DNA of 22,003 bases from an uncultured Ruminococcus sp. (lineage in GTDB: Bacteria; Bacillota; Clostridia; UBA1212; UBA1255). The stretch is taken from the NCBI GenBank assembly GCA_902782885.1, contig CACZOW010000145.1, forward strand, positions 1-22,003. Reading direction: 5' to 3'. Position 1 is the first letter of the stretch. Each line of letters starts with the position of its first letter. Made by a program: the position numbers and the translations under genes. Shown one piece after another: positions 7,702 to 14,480 of this stretch. The notes below the pieces were generated by a model that was not told where the DNA came from, did not search any database, and saw only the letters and a program-made list of their open reading frames with translations.

Positions 7702-9798
7702 TCATCTGACGCTGAACAGAATATCCGCGTATGTGGGCATCGGCCAGTATTTTTTGTCGGTGACCGTTTCCGCCTCGTCGCAGGAGAGCCGCAGCTCGCA
7801 CATCTTCGGCAGGACGTTGTCGCGGATCATCGCGGACTCGCTGATGATATCTCCGGCATCGTGGAGCGCAATCACAGCGTCCTGAAGTTCGGACGTCCGG
7901 GCGGCGATCGCGTCGGTAAGGTCGGACAATTTCCGCACCAGCGCCGTTTCGTACGCGCAGGCGAGGGAAGGATCCAGCCCTTTCTTGGCGGCGGCGTTGC
8001 GGGCAATGTCCGCGCTGAAACGCTCAATCGCCGGCGTGATCATCGTGCTCGCCATGTTGATCATGGTATTGGCCTCGATGGTCACGGTCTTGCAGTAATT
8101 CTCCAGCATGATGTCGCGGCGGGAACGCAGTTCTTCCACGGTGAAAACTTTGTGGGAGGTGAGCATATCCACGTTCTTCTTATCCATCAGGTGCGGCATG
8201 CAGTCGGCGGTGGTGCGGTAGTTGAGCAGGCCGCGGACTTCCGTTGCCTCCCGGATCCAGGCGTCGTCGTAACCGTTGCCGTTGAAGATGATGCGTTTGT
8301 GCGCCTTTATGGTCTCTTTGATCATTTCGTGAAGTTCCGATTCGAAATCGGCCGCGCCCTCGAGCCGGTCAGCGTAGATCTTCAGACTTTCCGCTACCGC
8401 CGCGTTGAGCATGATGTTGGCGCAGGCAATGGAGTTCGATGAGCCCAGCATACGGAATTCGAATTTATTGCCCGTGTACGCAAACGGCGAGGTGCGGTTG
8501 CGGTCGGTGGTATCGCGGCTGAATTTGGGCAATACGTCGACGCCGAGTTTCATCTGCGTTTTCTCCGTTCCTTTGTACGGCGTGTCGGTCTCGATCGCTT
8601 CCAGAACGGCGTTCAGTTCGTCTCCCAGAAACATCGATATTACCGCGGGAGGCGCTTCGTTGGCGCCGAGTCGGTGGTCGTTGCCTGCGGTGGCCACGGA
8701 GATACGCAGCAGATCCTGATAATCGTCGACCGCCTTGATTACGGCGCACAAGAACAGCAGGAACTGGGCGTTTTCGTACGGGGTGGCGCCGGGCGAGAGC
8801 AGGTTATGGCCGTCGTCCGTCTCTATGGACCAGTTGTTGTGCTTGCCCGATCCGTTGATGCCCGCGAAAGGCTTTTCGTGAAGCAGGCAAACAAGGCCGT
8901 GCTTTGACGCGATCTTTTGCATCATTTCCATCGTCAGCTGGTTGTGGTCGGTGGCAATGTTCGTCGTTGTGAAGATCGGCGCCAATTCGTGCTGCGCGGG
9001 GGCAACTTCATTGTGCTCGGTCTTTGCCATGATCCCGAGTTTCCAGAGTTCTTCGTTCAGCTCCGCCATATACGCGGCGACTCTCGGTTTGATCGTGCCG
9101 AAGTAGTGATCGTCCATTTCCTGCCCTTTGGGAGGTTTCGCGCCGAACAACGTGCGGCCGGTGAAGCGCAGATCCGGGCGGGCGTCATACATTTCTTTGG
9201 AGATCAGGAAGTATTCCTGTTCCGGACCGACGGAAGAACTTACGTGCCTTGCGGCGGTGTTGCCAAAGAGGCGCAGGATGCGCAGCGCCTGCTTGTTGAG
9301 CGCTTCCATGGAGCGCAGCAGCGGCGTCTTTTTGTCCAGCGCGTGGCCGCCGTAAGAGCAGAACGCCGTGGGGATGCAGAGCGTATTGCCCTTGATGAAA
9401 GCATATGAAGTAGGATCCCAGGCGGTGTATCCGCGGGCTTCGAACGTTGCCCGCAATCCTCCGGAGGGGAAGGACGACGCGTCCGGTTCGCCTTTGATCA
9501 GTCCTTTGCCGGAGAACTCCATGATCACGCCGCCGTCGGGCGAGGGGGCAATGAAACTGTCATGCTTTTCCGCGGTTATTCCGGTGAGCGGCTGGAACCA
9601 GTGGGTAAAGTGTGTCGCGCCTTTTGAAATGGCCCAGTCCTTCATCGCGGCGGCGACTTCATTTGCCAGACCCGGGTCCAGCGCGGCGCCTTCATCTATT
9701 GTATGTTTCAGGGAAGCATACACTTTTGCGGGCAGTTTGGCCCTCATTACTCTGTCGTCAAACACCATACTTCCGAAGTACTCAGGTATCGTTTTCAT
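7702..9798 (-). CDS. glnN: glutamine synthetase type III
   Basis: ATP-dependent ligation of ammonia to glutamate; the GSIII family forms large cytosolic dodecamers. The product has 698 residues, usual for GSIII (about 700-730). It has the GSIII N-terminal start FGSMVFDDRVMRAKLP, the FTHWFQPLTG motif, KHDSF, the GPEQEYFL catalytic glutamate segment, HNEVAPAQHELAP, NGSGKHNNWS with the catalytic His, GNDHRLGANEAPPA, and a long C-terminal helical tail. The ATG at 9796-9798 has AAAGGAG upstream. It is preceded by a consensus sigma-A promoter and a structured leader with two AANGGC hexaloop hairpins and a terminator, so antitermination control is likely. It heads the minus-strand nitrogen genes, with amt next after 114 bp. 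A second, type I enzyme is encoded in the divergent operon. Confidence 0.97.
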   Translation of the reverse strand: MKTIPEYFGSMVFDDRVMRAKLPAKVYASLKHTIDEGAALDPGLANEVAAAMKDWAISKGATHFTHWFQPLTGITAEKHDSFIAPSPDGGVIMEFSGKGLIKGEPDASSFPSGGLRATFEARGYTAWDPTSYAFIKGNTLCIPTAFCSYGGHALDKKTPLLRSMEALNKQALRILRLFGNTAARHVSSSVGPEQEYFLISKEMYDARPDLRFTGRTLFGAKPPKGQEMDDHYFGTIKPRVAAYMAELNEELWKLGIMAKTEHNEVAPAQHELAPIFTTTNIATDHNQLTMEMMQKIASKHGLVCLLHEKPFAGINGSGKHNNWSIETDDGHNLLSPGATPYENAQFLLFLCAVIKAVDDYQDLLRISVATAGNDHRLGANEAPPAVISMFLGDELNAVLEAIETDTPYKGTEKTQMKLGVDVLPKFSRDTTDRNRTSPFAYTGNKFEFRMLGSSNSIACANIMLNAAVAESLKIYADRLEGAADFESELHEMIKETIKAHKRIIFNGNGYDDAWIREATEVRGLLNYRTTADCMPHLMDKKNVDMLTSHKVFTVEELRSRRDIMLENYCKTVTIEANTMINMASTMITPAIERFSADIARNAAAKKGLDPSLACAYETALVRKLSDLTDAIAARTSELQDAVIALHDAGDIISESAMIRDNVLPKMCELRLSCDEAETVTDKKYWPMPTYADILFSVR

Positions 9799-9829
9799 GG
9801 TCGTGCTCCTTTCCGTGCTGCAAATGGCG

Positions 9830-9869
9830 AAGGGCGCCTTTCGTTGTTCAAAACATGAAAGACGCCCTT
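9830..9869 (-). promoter_or_regulatory. second long leader hairpin before glnN, competing with hexaloop hairpin P2
   Basis: Minus-strand AAGGGCGTCTTTC (9857-9869) pairs with GAAAGGCGCCCTT (9830-9842): 13 bp including one G-U, with a 14-nt loop. It uses the 3' part of hairpin P2, so the two exclude each other. No U-tract follows (CGCCATTTG), so its effect may be on translation or stability, not termination. It lies 18 bases upstream of the ribosome binding site. Confidence 0.6.
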
Positions 9870-9875
9870 GCCTTT
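9858..9875 (-). promoter_or_regulatory. ANTAR-type hexaloop hairpin P2 in glnN leader
   Basis: Minus-strand AAAGGC-AAGGGC-GTCTTT: a 6-bp stem (one G-U) closing with C-G over the hexaloop AAGGGC. A at loop position 1 and G at position 4 match the known requirement of ANTAR RNA targets. It is a near copy of P1, 65 bases upstream in the same leader. Confidence 0.65.
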
Positions 9876-9890
9876 AAACTGTATCTGTGC

Positions 9891-9931
9891 AAAAGAAAAG
9901 GCGCCTTCGAACCGACCGGTCCAAAGACGCC
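9891..9931 (-). terminator. rho-independent attenuator in glnN leader
   Basis: On the minus strand a 14-bp stem (arms 9918-9931 and 9900-9913, three G-U pairs) with loop GGTC is followed directly by TTTTCTTTT (9891-9899). It lies 93 bases or more before the glnN ATG and its 5' arm shares 9923-9931 with hairpin P1. Folding of P1 would therefore prevent terminator formation. Confidence 0.75.
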
Positions 9932-9940
9932 ATTGCCTTT
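9923..9940 (-). promoter_or_regulatory. ANTAR-type hexaloop hairpin P1 in glnN leader
   Basis: Minus-strand AAAGGC-AATGGC-GTCTTT: a 6-bp stem with one G-U, hexaloop AATGGC with A1 and G4. It is the first structure after the predicted transcription start and overlaps the 5' arm of the attenuator. Confidence 0.7.
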
Positions 9941-9949
9941 ACGCGGGGC

Positions 9950-9978
9950 AGTATACACCCGGCGCCGTCGGTTGTCAA
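9950..9978 (-). promoter_or_regulatory. sigma-A promoter of glnN
   Basis: On the minus strand TTGACA (9973-9978) and TATACT (9950-9955) are separated by exactly 17 bases. Transcription would begin near 9943, just before hairpin P1. The spacer is GC-rich. The promoter is divergent from the GOGAT promoter, whose -35 begins 57 bases away. Confidence 0.85.
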
Positions 9979-9994
9979 CACTTTTTTTGAGCGA

Positions 9995-10031
9995 TTTTTT
10001 AAACATGGGGACAGACCCCGTGTTCAAAAAA
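9995..10031. repeat. dispersed palindromic repeat between the divergent promoters
   Basis: Six Ts, then AACATGGGGACAGACCCCGTGTT, then C and six As. This is a nearly perfect palindrome with pentaloop ACAGA, centred between the -35 boxes of glnN and the GOGAT operon. Confidence 0.85.
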
Positions 10032-10034
10032 TTG

Positions 10035-10063
10035 TTGACACGGGGACAGACCGGTTGTATAAT
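10035..10063 (+). promoter_or_regulatory. sigma-A promoter of the GOGAT operon, with repeat sequence as spacer
   Basis: TTGACA (10035-10040), a 17-base spacer and TATAAT (10058-10063): a full consensus promoter. The spacer CGGGGACAGACCGGTTG and the -35 together match the left and central part of the dispersed repeat (GACACGGGGACAGACC). The start would be near 10070. Confidence 0.88.
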
Positions 10064-10070
10064 CCGGGAC

Positions 10071-10084
10071 GAGCAAAGGCGTTC
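10071..10084 (+). promoter_or_regulatory. ANTAR-type hexaloop hairpin in GOGAT leader
   Basis: GAGC-AAAGGC-GTTC: a 4-bp stem (one G-U) with hexaloop AAAGGC, A1 and G4, closed by C-G as in P1 and P2. It begins at the predicted 5' end and overlaps the 5' arm of the following long hairpin. The stem is short, so support comes mainly from the shared AANGGC loop. Confidence 0.5.
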
Positions 10085-10130
10085 ATTTTCGCGTATGTTT
10101 GTGCGCGAAAGTGGACGCCTTTCTGCTTTT
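10075..10130 (+). terminator. long leader hairpin/attenuator before GOGAT operon
   Basis: Arms 10075-10093 and 10104-10122 form 19 consecutive pairs (two G-U) over a 10-nt loop, followed by CTGCTTTT. The U-tract is imperfect, so termination may be partial. It lies 56 bases before the first gene. It excludes the AAAGGC hexaloop hairpin, which uses the same 5' bases. Confidence 0.6.
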
Positions 10131-10185
10131 ACCCGGTGAAGCGGCAAATTGCCGTTCCGCGCGCCGGGGGAAAGGGGAGGATGTC

Positions 10186-11280
10186 ATGCTCAGAGAAGGC
10201 GAAATCAGGATCCCGTCCGGATGCGCTATCGCCGCGGTCATATCAAAAGCCGGGGAGCGCATGACCGGCGAAAAAATAATTGATGCGATGAGACCCATGC
10301 GGGACCGCTCCAACGGGCTCGGCGGCGGATTCGCGGGATACGGCATCTACCCGGAGTACAAAGACCTCTACGCGCTGCATATGTTTTTTGACTGCCGCGA
10401 CACCCGCAAAGCCTGCGAAGCGTTTCTGAAAGAACGGTTCGAAGTCGTGAAAGGCGAACTGATACCCACGCGCAAGATCCCTGAGATCACGGACGAACCC
10501 ATCATCTGGCGGTATTTTGTCCGTCCTCTGCGCTCCTGCCTGGAGGATCGGCAGCTGGACGAAAAAGAGTTCGTTGTCCGCACGGTCATGAAGATAAACA
10601 CCGGAATGAACGGCGCGTACGTTTTCTCCAGCGGCAAAAACATGGGGACCTTCAAGGCGGTAGGTTTCCCGGAAGACGTTGGCCGGTTCTACCGGCTGGA
10701 TGAATATGAGGGCTATAGCTGGACCGCGCACGGCAGATATCCCACCAATACGCCCGGCTGGTGGGGCGGCGCGCATCCGTTTACGCTGCTGGACTATTCG
10801 GTGGTGCACAACGGCGAGATATCCTCCTACGACGCGAACCGTCGGTATATAGAGATGTTCGGTTACAAATGCACGCTCAAAACCGACACGGAAGTCATAA
10901 CATATATTCTCGACTATCTGCTTAGGCGGCAGGGGCTTACCCTGGAGGAAGCGGCCAACGTCATTGCCGCCCCGTTCTGGAGCACGATTGCCGCCAACCC
11001 GGATCCGGTCATCCGTAACAGGCTCCGTTACCTGCGCACAGTATTTCCAGGCCTGCTGATCACGGGACCGTTTTCGATCGTTCTCGGTTTTGACGGCGGA
11101 CTGATGGCTCTCAACGACCGGCTGAAACTGCGCTCCATGGTGGTGGGCGAAAAAGGCGAGCGAGTATATATTGCCAGCGAAGAAGCGGCGATCCGCGCGA
11201 TGGAGCCTGACGCTGAACACATTTGGGCCCCGTCCGGCGGCGAGCCTGTGGTCATCCAAGTAAAGGAGGGGAGCTTCTGA
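10186..11280 (+). CDS. glutamate synthase amidotransferase subunit (GlxB/archaeal GltA-like)
   Basis: Class II glutamine amidotransferase of a split glutamate synthase, releasing ammonia from glutamine for the FMN subunit encoded next. The 364-residue product starts MLREGEIRIPSGCAIAAVIS; Cys13 follows a short leader, as in the propeptide of GltB-type enzymes, and would become the N-terminal nucleophile. Supporting segments are GGGFAGYGIYPEY, TAHGRYPTNTPGWWGGAHPF, VVHNGEISSYDANRRYIEM and TDTEVITYILDYLLRR. The ATG at 10186 has AAAGGGGAGG five bases upstream; the frame is open back to 10099, but that stretch covers the leader hairpin. The stop overlaps the next start by one base. It is first in a seven-gene operon. 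Confidence 0.93.
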   Translation: MLREGEIRIPSGCAIAAVISKAGERMTGEKIIDAMRPMRDRSNGLGGGFAGYGIYPEYKDLYALHMFFDCRDTRKACEAFLKERFEVVKGELIPTRKIPEITDEPIIWRYFVRPLRSCLEDRQLDEKEFVVRTVMKINTGMNGAYVFSSGKNMGTFKAVGFPEDVGRFYRLDEYEGYSWTAHGRYPTNTPGWWGGAHPFTLLDYSVVHNGEISSYDANRRYIEMFGYKCTLKTDTEVITYILDYLLRRQGLTLEEAANVIAAPFWSTIAANPDPVIRNRLRYLRTVFPGLLITGPFSIVLGFDGGLMALNDRLKLRSMVVGEKGERVYIASEEAAIRAMEPDAEHIWAPSGGEPVVIQVKEGSF

Positions 11281-12785
11281 TGGGAGTCGAATTCATATAT
11301 CCCGAATTTGAAGTTGTCCGAAATCAGGACCGCTGCATCGCGTGCCGTGTGTGCGAGCGCCAATGCTCCAACGAAGTGCACCGCTTCAGCGAAGCGCGCG
11401 GGATCATGCTGAGCGACGAGGAAAAGTGCGTCAATTGCCAGCGCTGCGTATCGCTGTGCCCCACCCGTGCGCTCAAGATCGTAAAAAGCGACTGCGTGCT
11501 CCGGGAAAACGCCAACTGGAAAAACAGCACCGTAAAAGAGATATACAAGCAGGCAAACAGCGGCGGCGTGCTTCTTTCGTCCATGGGCAACCCAGAGCCC
11601 CTGCCCGTTTACTGGGACAAGATCCTGATCAACGCCTCGCAGGTCACTAACCCGCCTATCGATCCGCTGCGCGAACCCATGGAGACCAAAGTATTTCTGG
11701 GCCGGAAGCCCGCACAGCTCGAGCGGGACGCGCAGGGCCGCATCAAATGCGAACTGCCGCCGCAGATCGAGCTGGCAATGCCGGTGATGTTCTCCGCCAT
11801 GAGCTACGGTTCCATCAGCTACAACGCGCACGCCTCGCTCGCCCGCGCCGCCTCTGAGCTGGGAATACTATACAACACCGGCGAAGGCGGACTGCACGAA
11901 GACTTCTACAAATACGGCGCCAACACCGTCGTGCAGGTGGCCTCCGGACGTTTCGGCGTGCATGAAGACTACCTCAACGCCGGCGCGGCGATCGAGATCA
12001 AAATGGGGCAGGGCGCTAAGCCCGGTATCGGCGGCCATCTGCCCGGCGCCAAGATCGTCGGCGACGTGTCGCGCACGCGCATGATCCCCGAAGGATCGGA
12101 CGCCATCTCGCCCGCACCGCATCACGATATTTATTCCATCGAAGACCTGCGGCAGCTGGTGTTCTCGCTGAAGGAGGCCACGCAGTACAAAAAGCCGGTC
12201 ATCGTGAAAGTCGCGGCGGTGCATAATATTGCCGCCATCGCCAGCGGCATCGCGCGGAGCGGGGCGGATATCATTGCCATCGACGGGTTCCGGGGCGGTA
12301 CCGGCGCGGCGCCCACACGGATAAGGGACAATGTAGGCATACCTATCGAACTGGCGCTGGCGGCCGTGGATCAGCGGCTCCGGGACGAGGGGATCAGGGG
12401 CAACGTGGCGTTGATCGCCGGCGGCTCCATCCGTTCCGCATCTGATGTGGTCAAAGCCGTGGCGCTCGGAGCGGACGCGTGCTATATTGCCACCGCGGCG
12501 CTGCTGGCGCTGGGCTGCCACCTGTGCCGCACCTGCCAGACAGGCAAATGCAACTGGGGCATAGCGACGCAGCGGCCCGACCTGGTCAAACGCCTGAACC
12601 CGGACATAGGCATGAAGCGGCTGGTCAACCTGATGACAGCCTGGCGCCGCGAGATCATGGAGATCATGGGCGGCATGGGAATCAACTCCATCGAGGCGCT
12701 GCGCGGCAACCGGCTCATGCTCCGCGGTGTAGGTCTGAACTCGGAAGAACTGAAGATCCTGGGCATTTCCCACGCGGGAGAGTAG
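11280..12785 (+). CDS. glutamate synthase central FMN subunit with N-terminal 2x[4Fe-4S] ferredoxin domain
   Basis: Core of the split GOGAT: FMN and Fe-S domain that condenses 2-oxoglutarate with ammonia and reduces the product to glutamate. It has 501 residues. Two CxxCxxCxxxC motifs (Cys 19, 22, 25, 29 and 50, 53, 56, 60) form an N-terminal ferredoxin domain. The synthase domain has AMSYGSISYNAHASLARAAS, NTGEGG, the QGAKPGIGGHLPG loop, SPAPHHDIYSIEDL and DGFRGGTGAAPTR. Cys 413, 416, 419 and 424 in CHLCRTCQTGKCNWG include the [3Fe-4S] ligands. The start ATG uses the last base of the upstream TGA, after AAAGGAGGGGAG. This matches archaeal-type GltB. The added ferredoxin domain and the next two genes suggest electrons arrive through an Fe-S chain. 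Confidence 0.95.
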   Translation: MGVEFIYPEFEVVRNQDRCIACRVCERQCSNEVHRFSEARGIMLSDEEKCVNCQRCVSLCPTRALKIVKSDCVLRENANWKNSTVKEIYKQANSGGVLLSSMGNPEPLPVYWDKILINASQVTNPPIDPLREPMETKVFLGRKPAQLERDAQGRIKCELPPQIELAMPVMFSAMSYGSISYNAHASLARAASELGILYNTGEGGLHEDFYKYGANTVVQVASGRFGVHEDYLNAGAAIEIKMGQGAKPGIGGHLPGAKIVGDVSRTRMIPEGSDAISPAPHHDIYSIEDLRQLVFSLKEATQYKKPVIVKVAAVHNIAAIASGIARSGADIIAIDGFRGGTGAAPTRIRDNVGIPIELALAAVDQRLRDEGIRGNVALIAGGSIRSASDVVKAVALGADACYIATAALLALGCHLCRTCQTGKCNWGIATQRPDLVKRLNPDIGMKRLVNLMTAWRREIMEIMGGMGINSIEALRGNRLMLRGVGLNSEELKILGISHAGE

Positions 12786-12804
12786 GACCGGGGGGAGCGC
12801 TTAT

Positions 12805-13245
12805 ATGAAACGAGTTTATGTTAACGAAGAATGGTGTCTCGGCTGCCACCTGTGCGAATATAACTGCGCTTTTGCCAACTCCGGGCTGGAAGATATGGTG
12901 CTGGCGCTGAAGGGCCGGAAACTGTTTCCGCGCATCCACGTGGAAGGGGACGACCGGATCACGTTCGCGGTATCCTGCCGCCACTGCACCGATCCGCTCT
13001 GCGTTAAGAGCTGCATTGCCGGCGCAATCTCGAAGCAGGACGGCGTGGTGAAGATCGACCGCTCCAAATGTGTGGGTTGCCTGACCTGCGTGCTGGTCTG
13101 TCCATACGGCGCGCTGGCGCCGGGGGAGGACGGCATCATGCAAAAGTGCGAGTTGTGTTTGGAAAACGCGTGCGGCGCTCCGGCGTGCGTCACCGGGTGT
13201 CCCAACAGGGCGATCGTATACGAGGAAAGGGGCGGTGCGGAATGA
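12805..13245 (+). CDS. four-cluster ferredoxin-like electron transfer protein
   Basis: A 146-residue protein with four cysteine groups: 11/14/17/21, 58/61/66/70, 89/92/95/99 and 115/118/128/132, plus an extra Cys123. This is the layout of the HycB/DmsB/NrfC family with four [4Fe-4S] clusters. It has no signal peptide or membrane segment, so it is cytosolic. Lying between the FMN subunit and the FAD oxidoreductase, it most likely carries electrons from the latter to glutamate synthase. The stop overlaps the next start as ATGA. The ribosome binding site is a weak GGGGGAG 8-10 bases before the ATG. Its role in GOGAT is inferred from position; the Fe-S assignment is direct. Confidence 0.92.
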   Translation: MKRVYVNEEWCLGCHLCEYNCAFANSGLEDMVLALKGRKLFPRIHVEGDDRITFAVSCRHCTDPLCVKSCIAGAISKQDGVVKIDRSKCVGCLTCVLVCPYGALAPGEDGIMQKCELCLENACGAPACVTGCPNRAIVYEERGGAE

Positions 13246-14480
13246 AGCGGTATGTTATTGTCGGCAACGGCACAGCGGCCGTAGGCTGCATCGAGGGCAT
13301 ACGCGCCGTTGACCGCGAAGGCGAGATCACCGTCGTGTCCGGAGAGTCCCGGCCGGTGTACAGCCGCCCGCTGATCTCTTATTATCTCGAGGGCAGAACG
13401 GACCTTGTCCGCATGAGATACCGCGGCAATTCGTTCTACGCGGACAACGGCTGCCGTGTGCTGTACGGGCGGCGGGCAGCGGCCGTTGACCCGTCGTTGC
13501 GCGCGGTCAAACTTGACGACGGCACGGAACTGATCTATGACAAATTATGTATTGCCGCCGGTTCGCGGTCGTTCGTACCTCCGTTCGAAGGTCTGGATTC
13601 GGTAAAAGACCGGTTCACGTTTATGACGCTGGATGATGCCCTTGCGCTGGAGCAGGCGCTGGGGACCGGGCGGGACAAGCGGGTGCTTATTGTTGGCGCC
13701 GGGCTGATCGGGCTCAAGTGTGCGGAGGGAATAATTGACCGCGCAAAGAGCGTCACGGTATGCGATCTGGCGGACCGCGTGCTGTCCAGTATCCTGGACG
13801 GAGAATGTGCCGCCATTGTCCAAAAACATCTCGAAGAGCACGGAATAACGGTAATGCCGGGCGACACCGCCGTGAAGTTTGACGCGCGGCGTGCGGAGAT
13901 GAAGAGCGGGCGCAGTGTGGAGTTTGACGTACTGGTGCTCGCCGTAGGCGTGCGGGCCAATACGGAGTTGATAAAAGCGGCGGGCGGCAACGTCAACCGG
14001 GGCATCATCGTCAACGAAAAAATGGAAACCGATCTGGCGGATGTTTACGCGGCGGGGGACTGCACAGAAGGATTTGACGCCTCTCTGGGCGAACGCCGCG
14101 TGCTGGCGATACTGCCCAACGCTTATGCACAGGGACAGACCGCAGGCACGAATATGGCCGGCGGGGACAGGACCCTGGACAACGCGATCCCCCTGAACTC
14201 GATCGGTTTTTTCGGACTTCACATGATGACCGCGGGCAGCTACACGGGGGAAATGACAGAGGAACGTAACGGGCCTGCGCTGCGGCGGTTTTTCGTCGAA
14301 GACGGGCTGCTGAAAGGCTTTATACTGATCGGCGACACTGTGCGCGCCGGGATCTACACGTCGCTCATCCGCGACCGTATCCCGCTGGAAACGCTGGAAT
14401 TCGGGCCTGCTGCGCACGAGGCGACCAGCGCGATATACTCGCGGGAAGCACGTAGAAAAAGGTTCGGAGGTGTGGTATAA
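13242..14480 (+). CDS. FAD/NAD(P)-dependent oxidoreductase of the GOGAT operon
   Basis: Pyridine nucleotide-disulfide oxidoreductase family, 412 residues. The N-terminal FAD Rossmann motif is VGNGTAAVGC (residues 7-16), the NAD(P) Rossmann motif is VGAGLIGLKC (151-160), and the second FAD motif is DVYAAGDCTEG. It starts MKRYVIVGNGTAAVG. The YSRPLISYYLEG segment is shared with NADH:rubredoxin and nitrite-reductase-type flavoproteins; no redox-active CxxxxC pair is seen. It overlaps the ferredoxin gene by four bases and the GXGXG gene by one. It probably oxidises NAD(P)H and reduces the ferredoxin subunit, replacing the unrelated GltD small subunit of bacterial NADPH-GOGAT. The nucleotide preference cannot be read with confidence. 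Confidence 0.92.
   Translation: MKRYVIVGNGTAAVGCIEGIRAVDREGEITVVSGESRPVYSRPLISYYLEGRTDLVRMRYRGNSFYADNGCRVLYGRRAAAVDPSLRAVKLDDGTELIYDKLCIAAGSRSFVPPFEGLDSVKDRFTFMTLDDALALEQALGTGRDKRVLIVGAGLIGLKCAEGIIDRAKSVTVCDLADRVLSSILDGECAAIVQKHLEEHGITVMPGDTAVKFDARRAEMKSGRSVEFDVLVLAVGVRANTELIKAAGGNVNRGIIVNEKMETDLADVYAAGDCTEGFDASLGERRVLAILPNAYAQGQTAGTNMAGGDRTLDNAIPLNSIGFFGLHMMTAGSYTGEMTEERNGPALRRFFVEDGLLKGFILIGDTVRAGIYTSLIRDRIPLETLEFGPAAHEATSAIYSREARRKRFGGVV

Noticed and set aside
9995..10031. Dispersed repeats as rho-independent terminators
   Set aside because: The T run lies before the stem and the A run after it on one strand, so the U tract would be paired within the stem and not follow it. Some termination cannot be excluded, but this is not the classical form.
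9995..10031. The repeat loop ACAGA as an ANTAR target, since it has A1 and G4
   Set aside because: The best-paired register gives a five-base loop with a 9-bp stem, and copies occur in both orientations and inside unrelated genes such as trmB. Shifting to a six-base loop costs pairs.
10064..10185. Glutamine riboswitch upstream of the GOGAT operon
   Set aside because: Known glutamine aptamers (glnA and downstream-peptide motifs) come mainly from cyanobacteria, and their junction structure is not seen here. The leader is explained by a hexaloop hairpin and a long stem.
14129..14180. GGGACAGACC-like and GGGGACAGGACCC strings in the FAD oxidoreductase gene
   Set aside because: They lack the flanking arms, and the encoded NAYAQGQTAGTNMAGG matches what this flavoprotein family normally has at that place.
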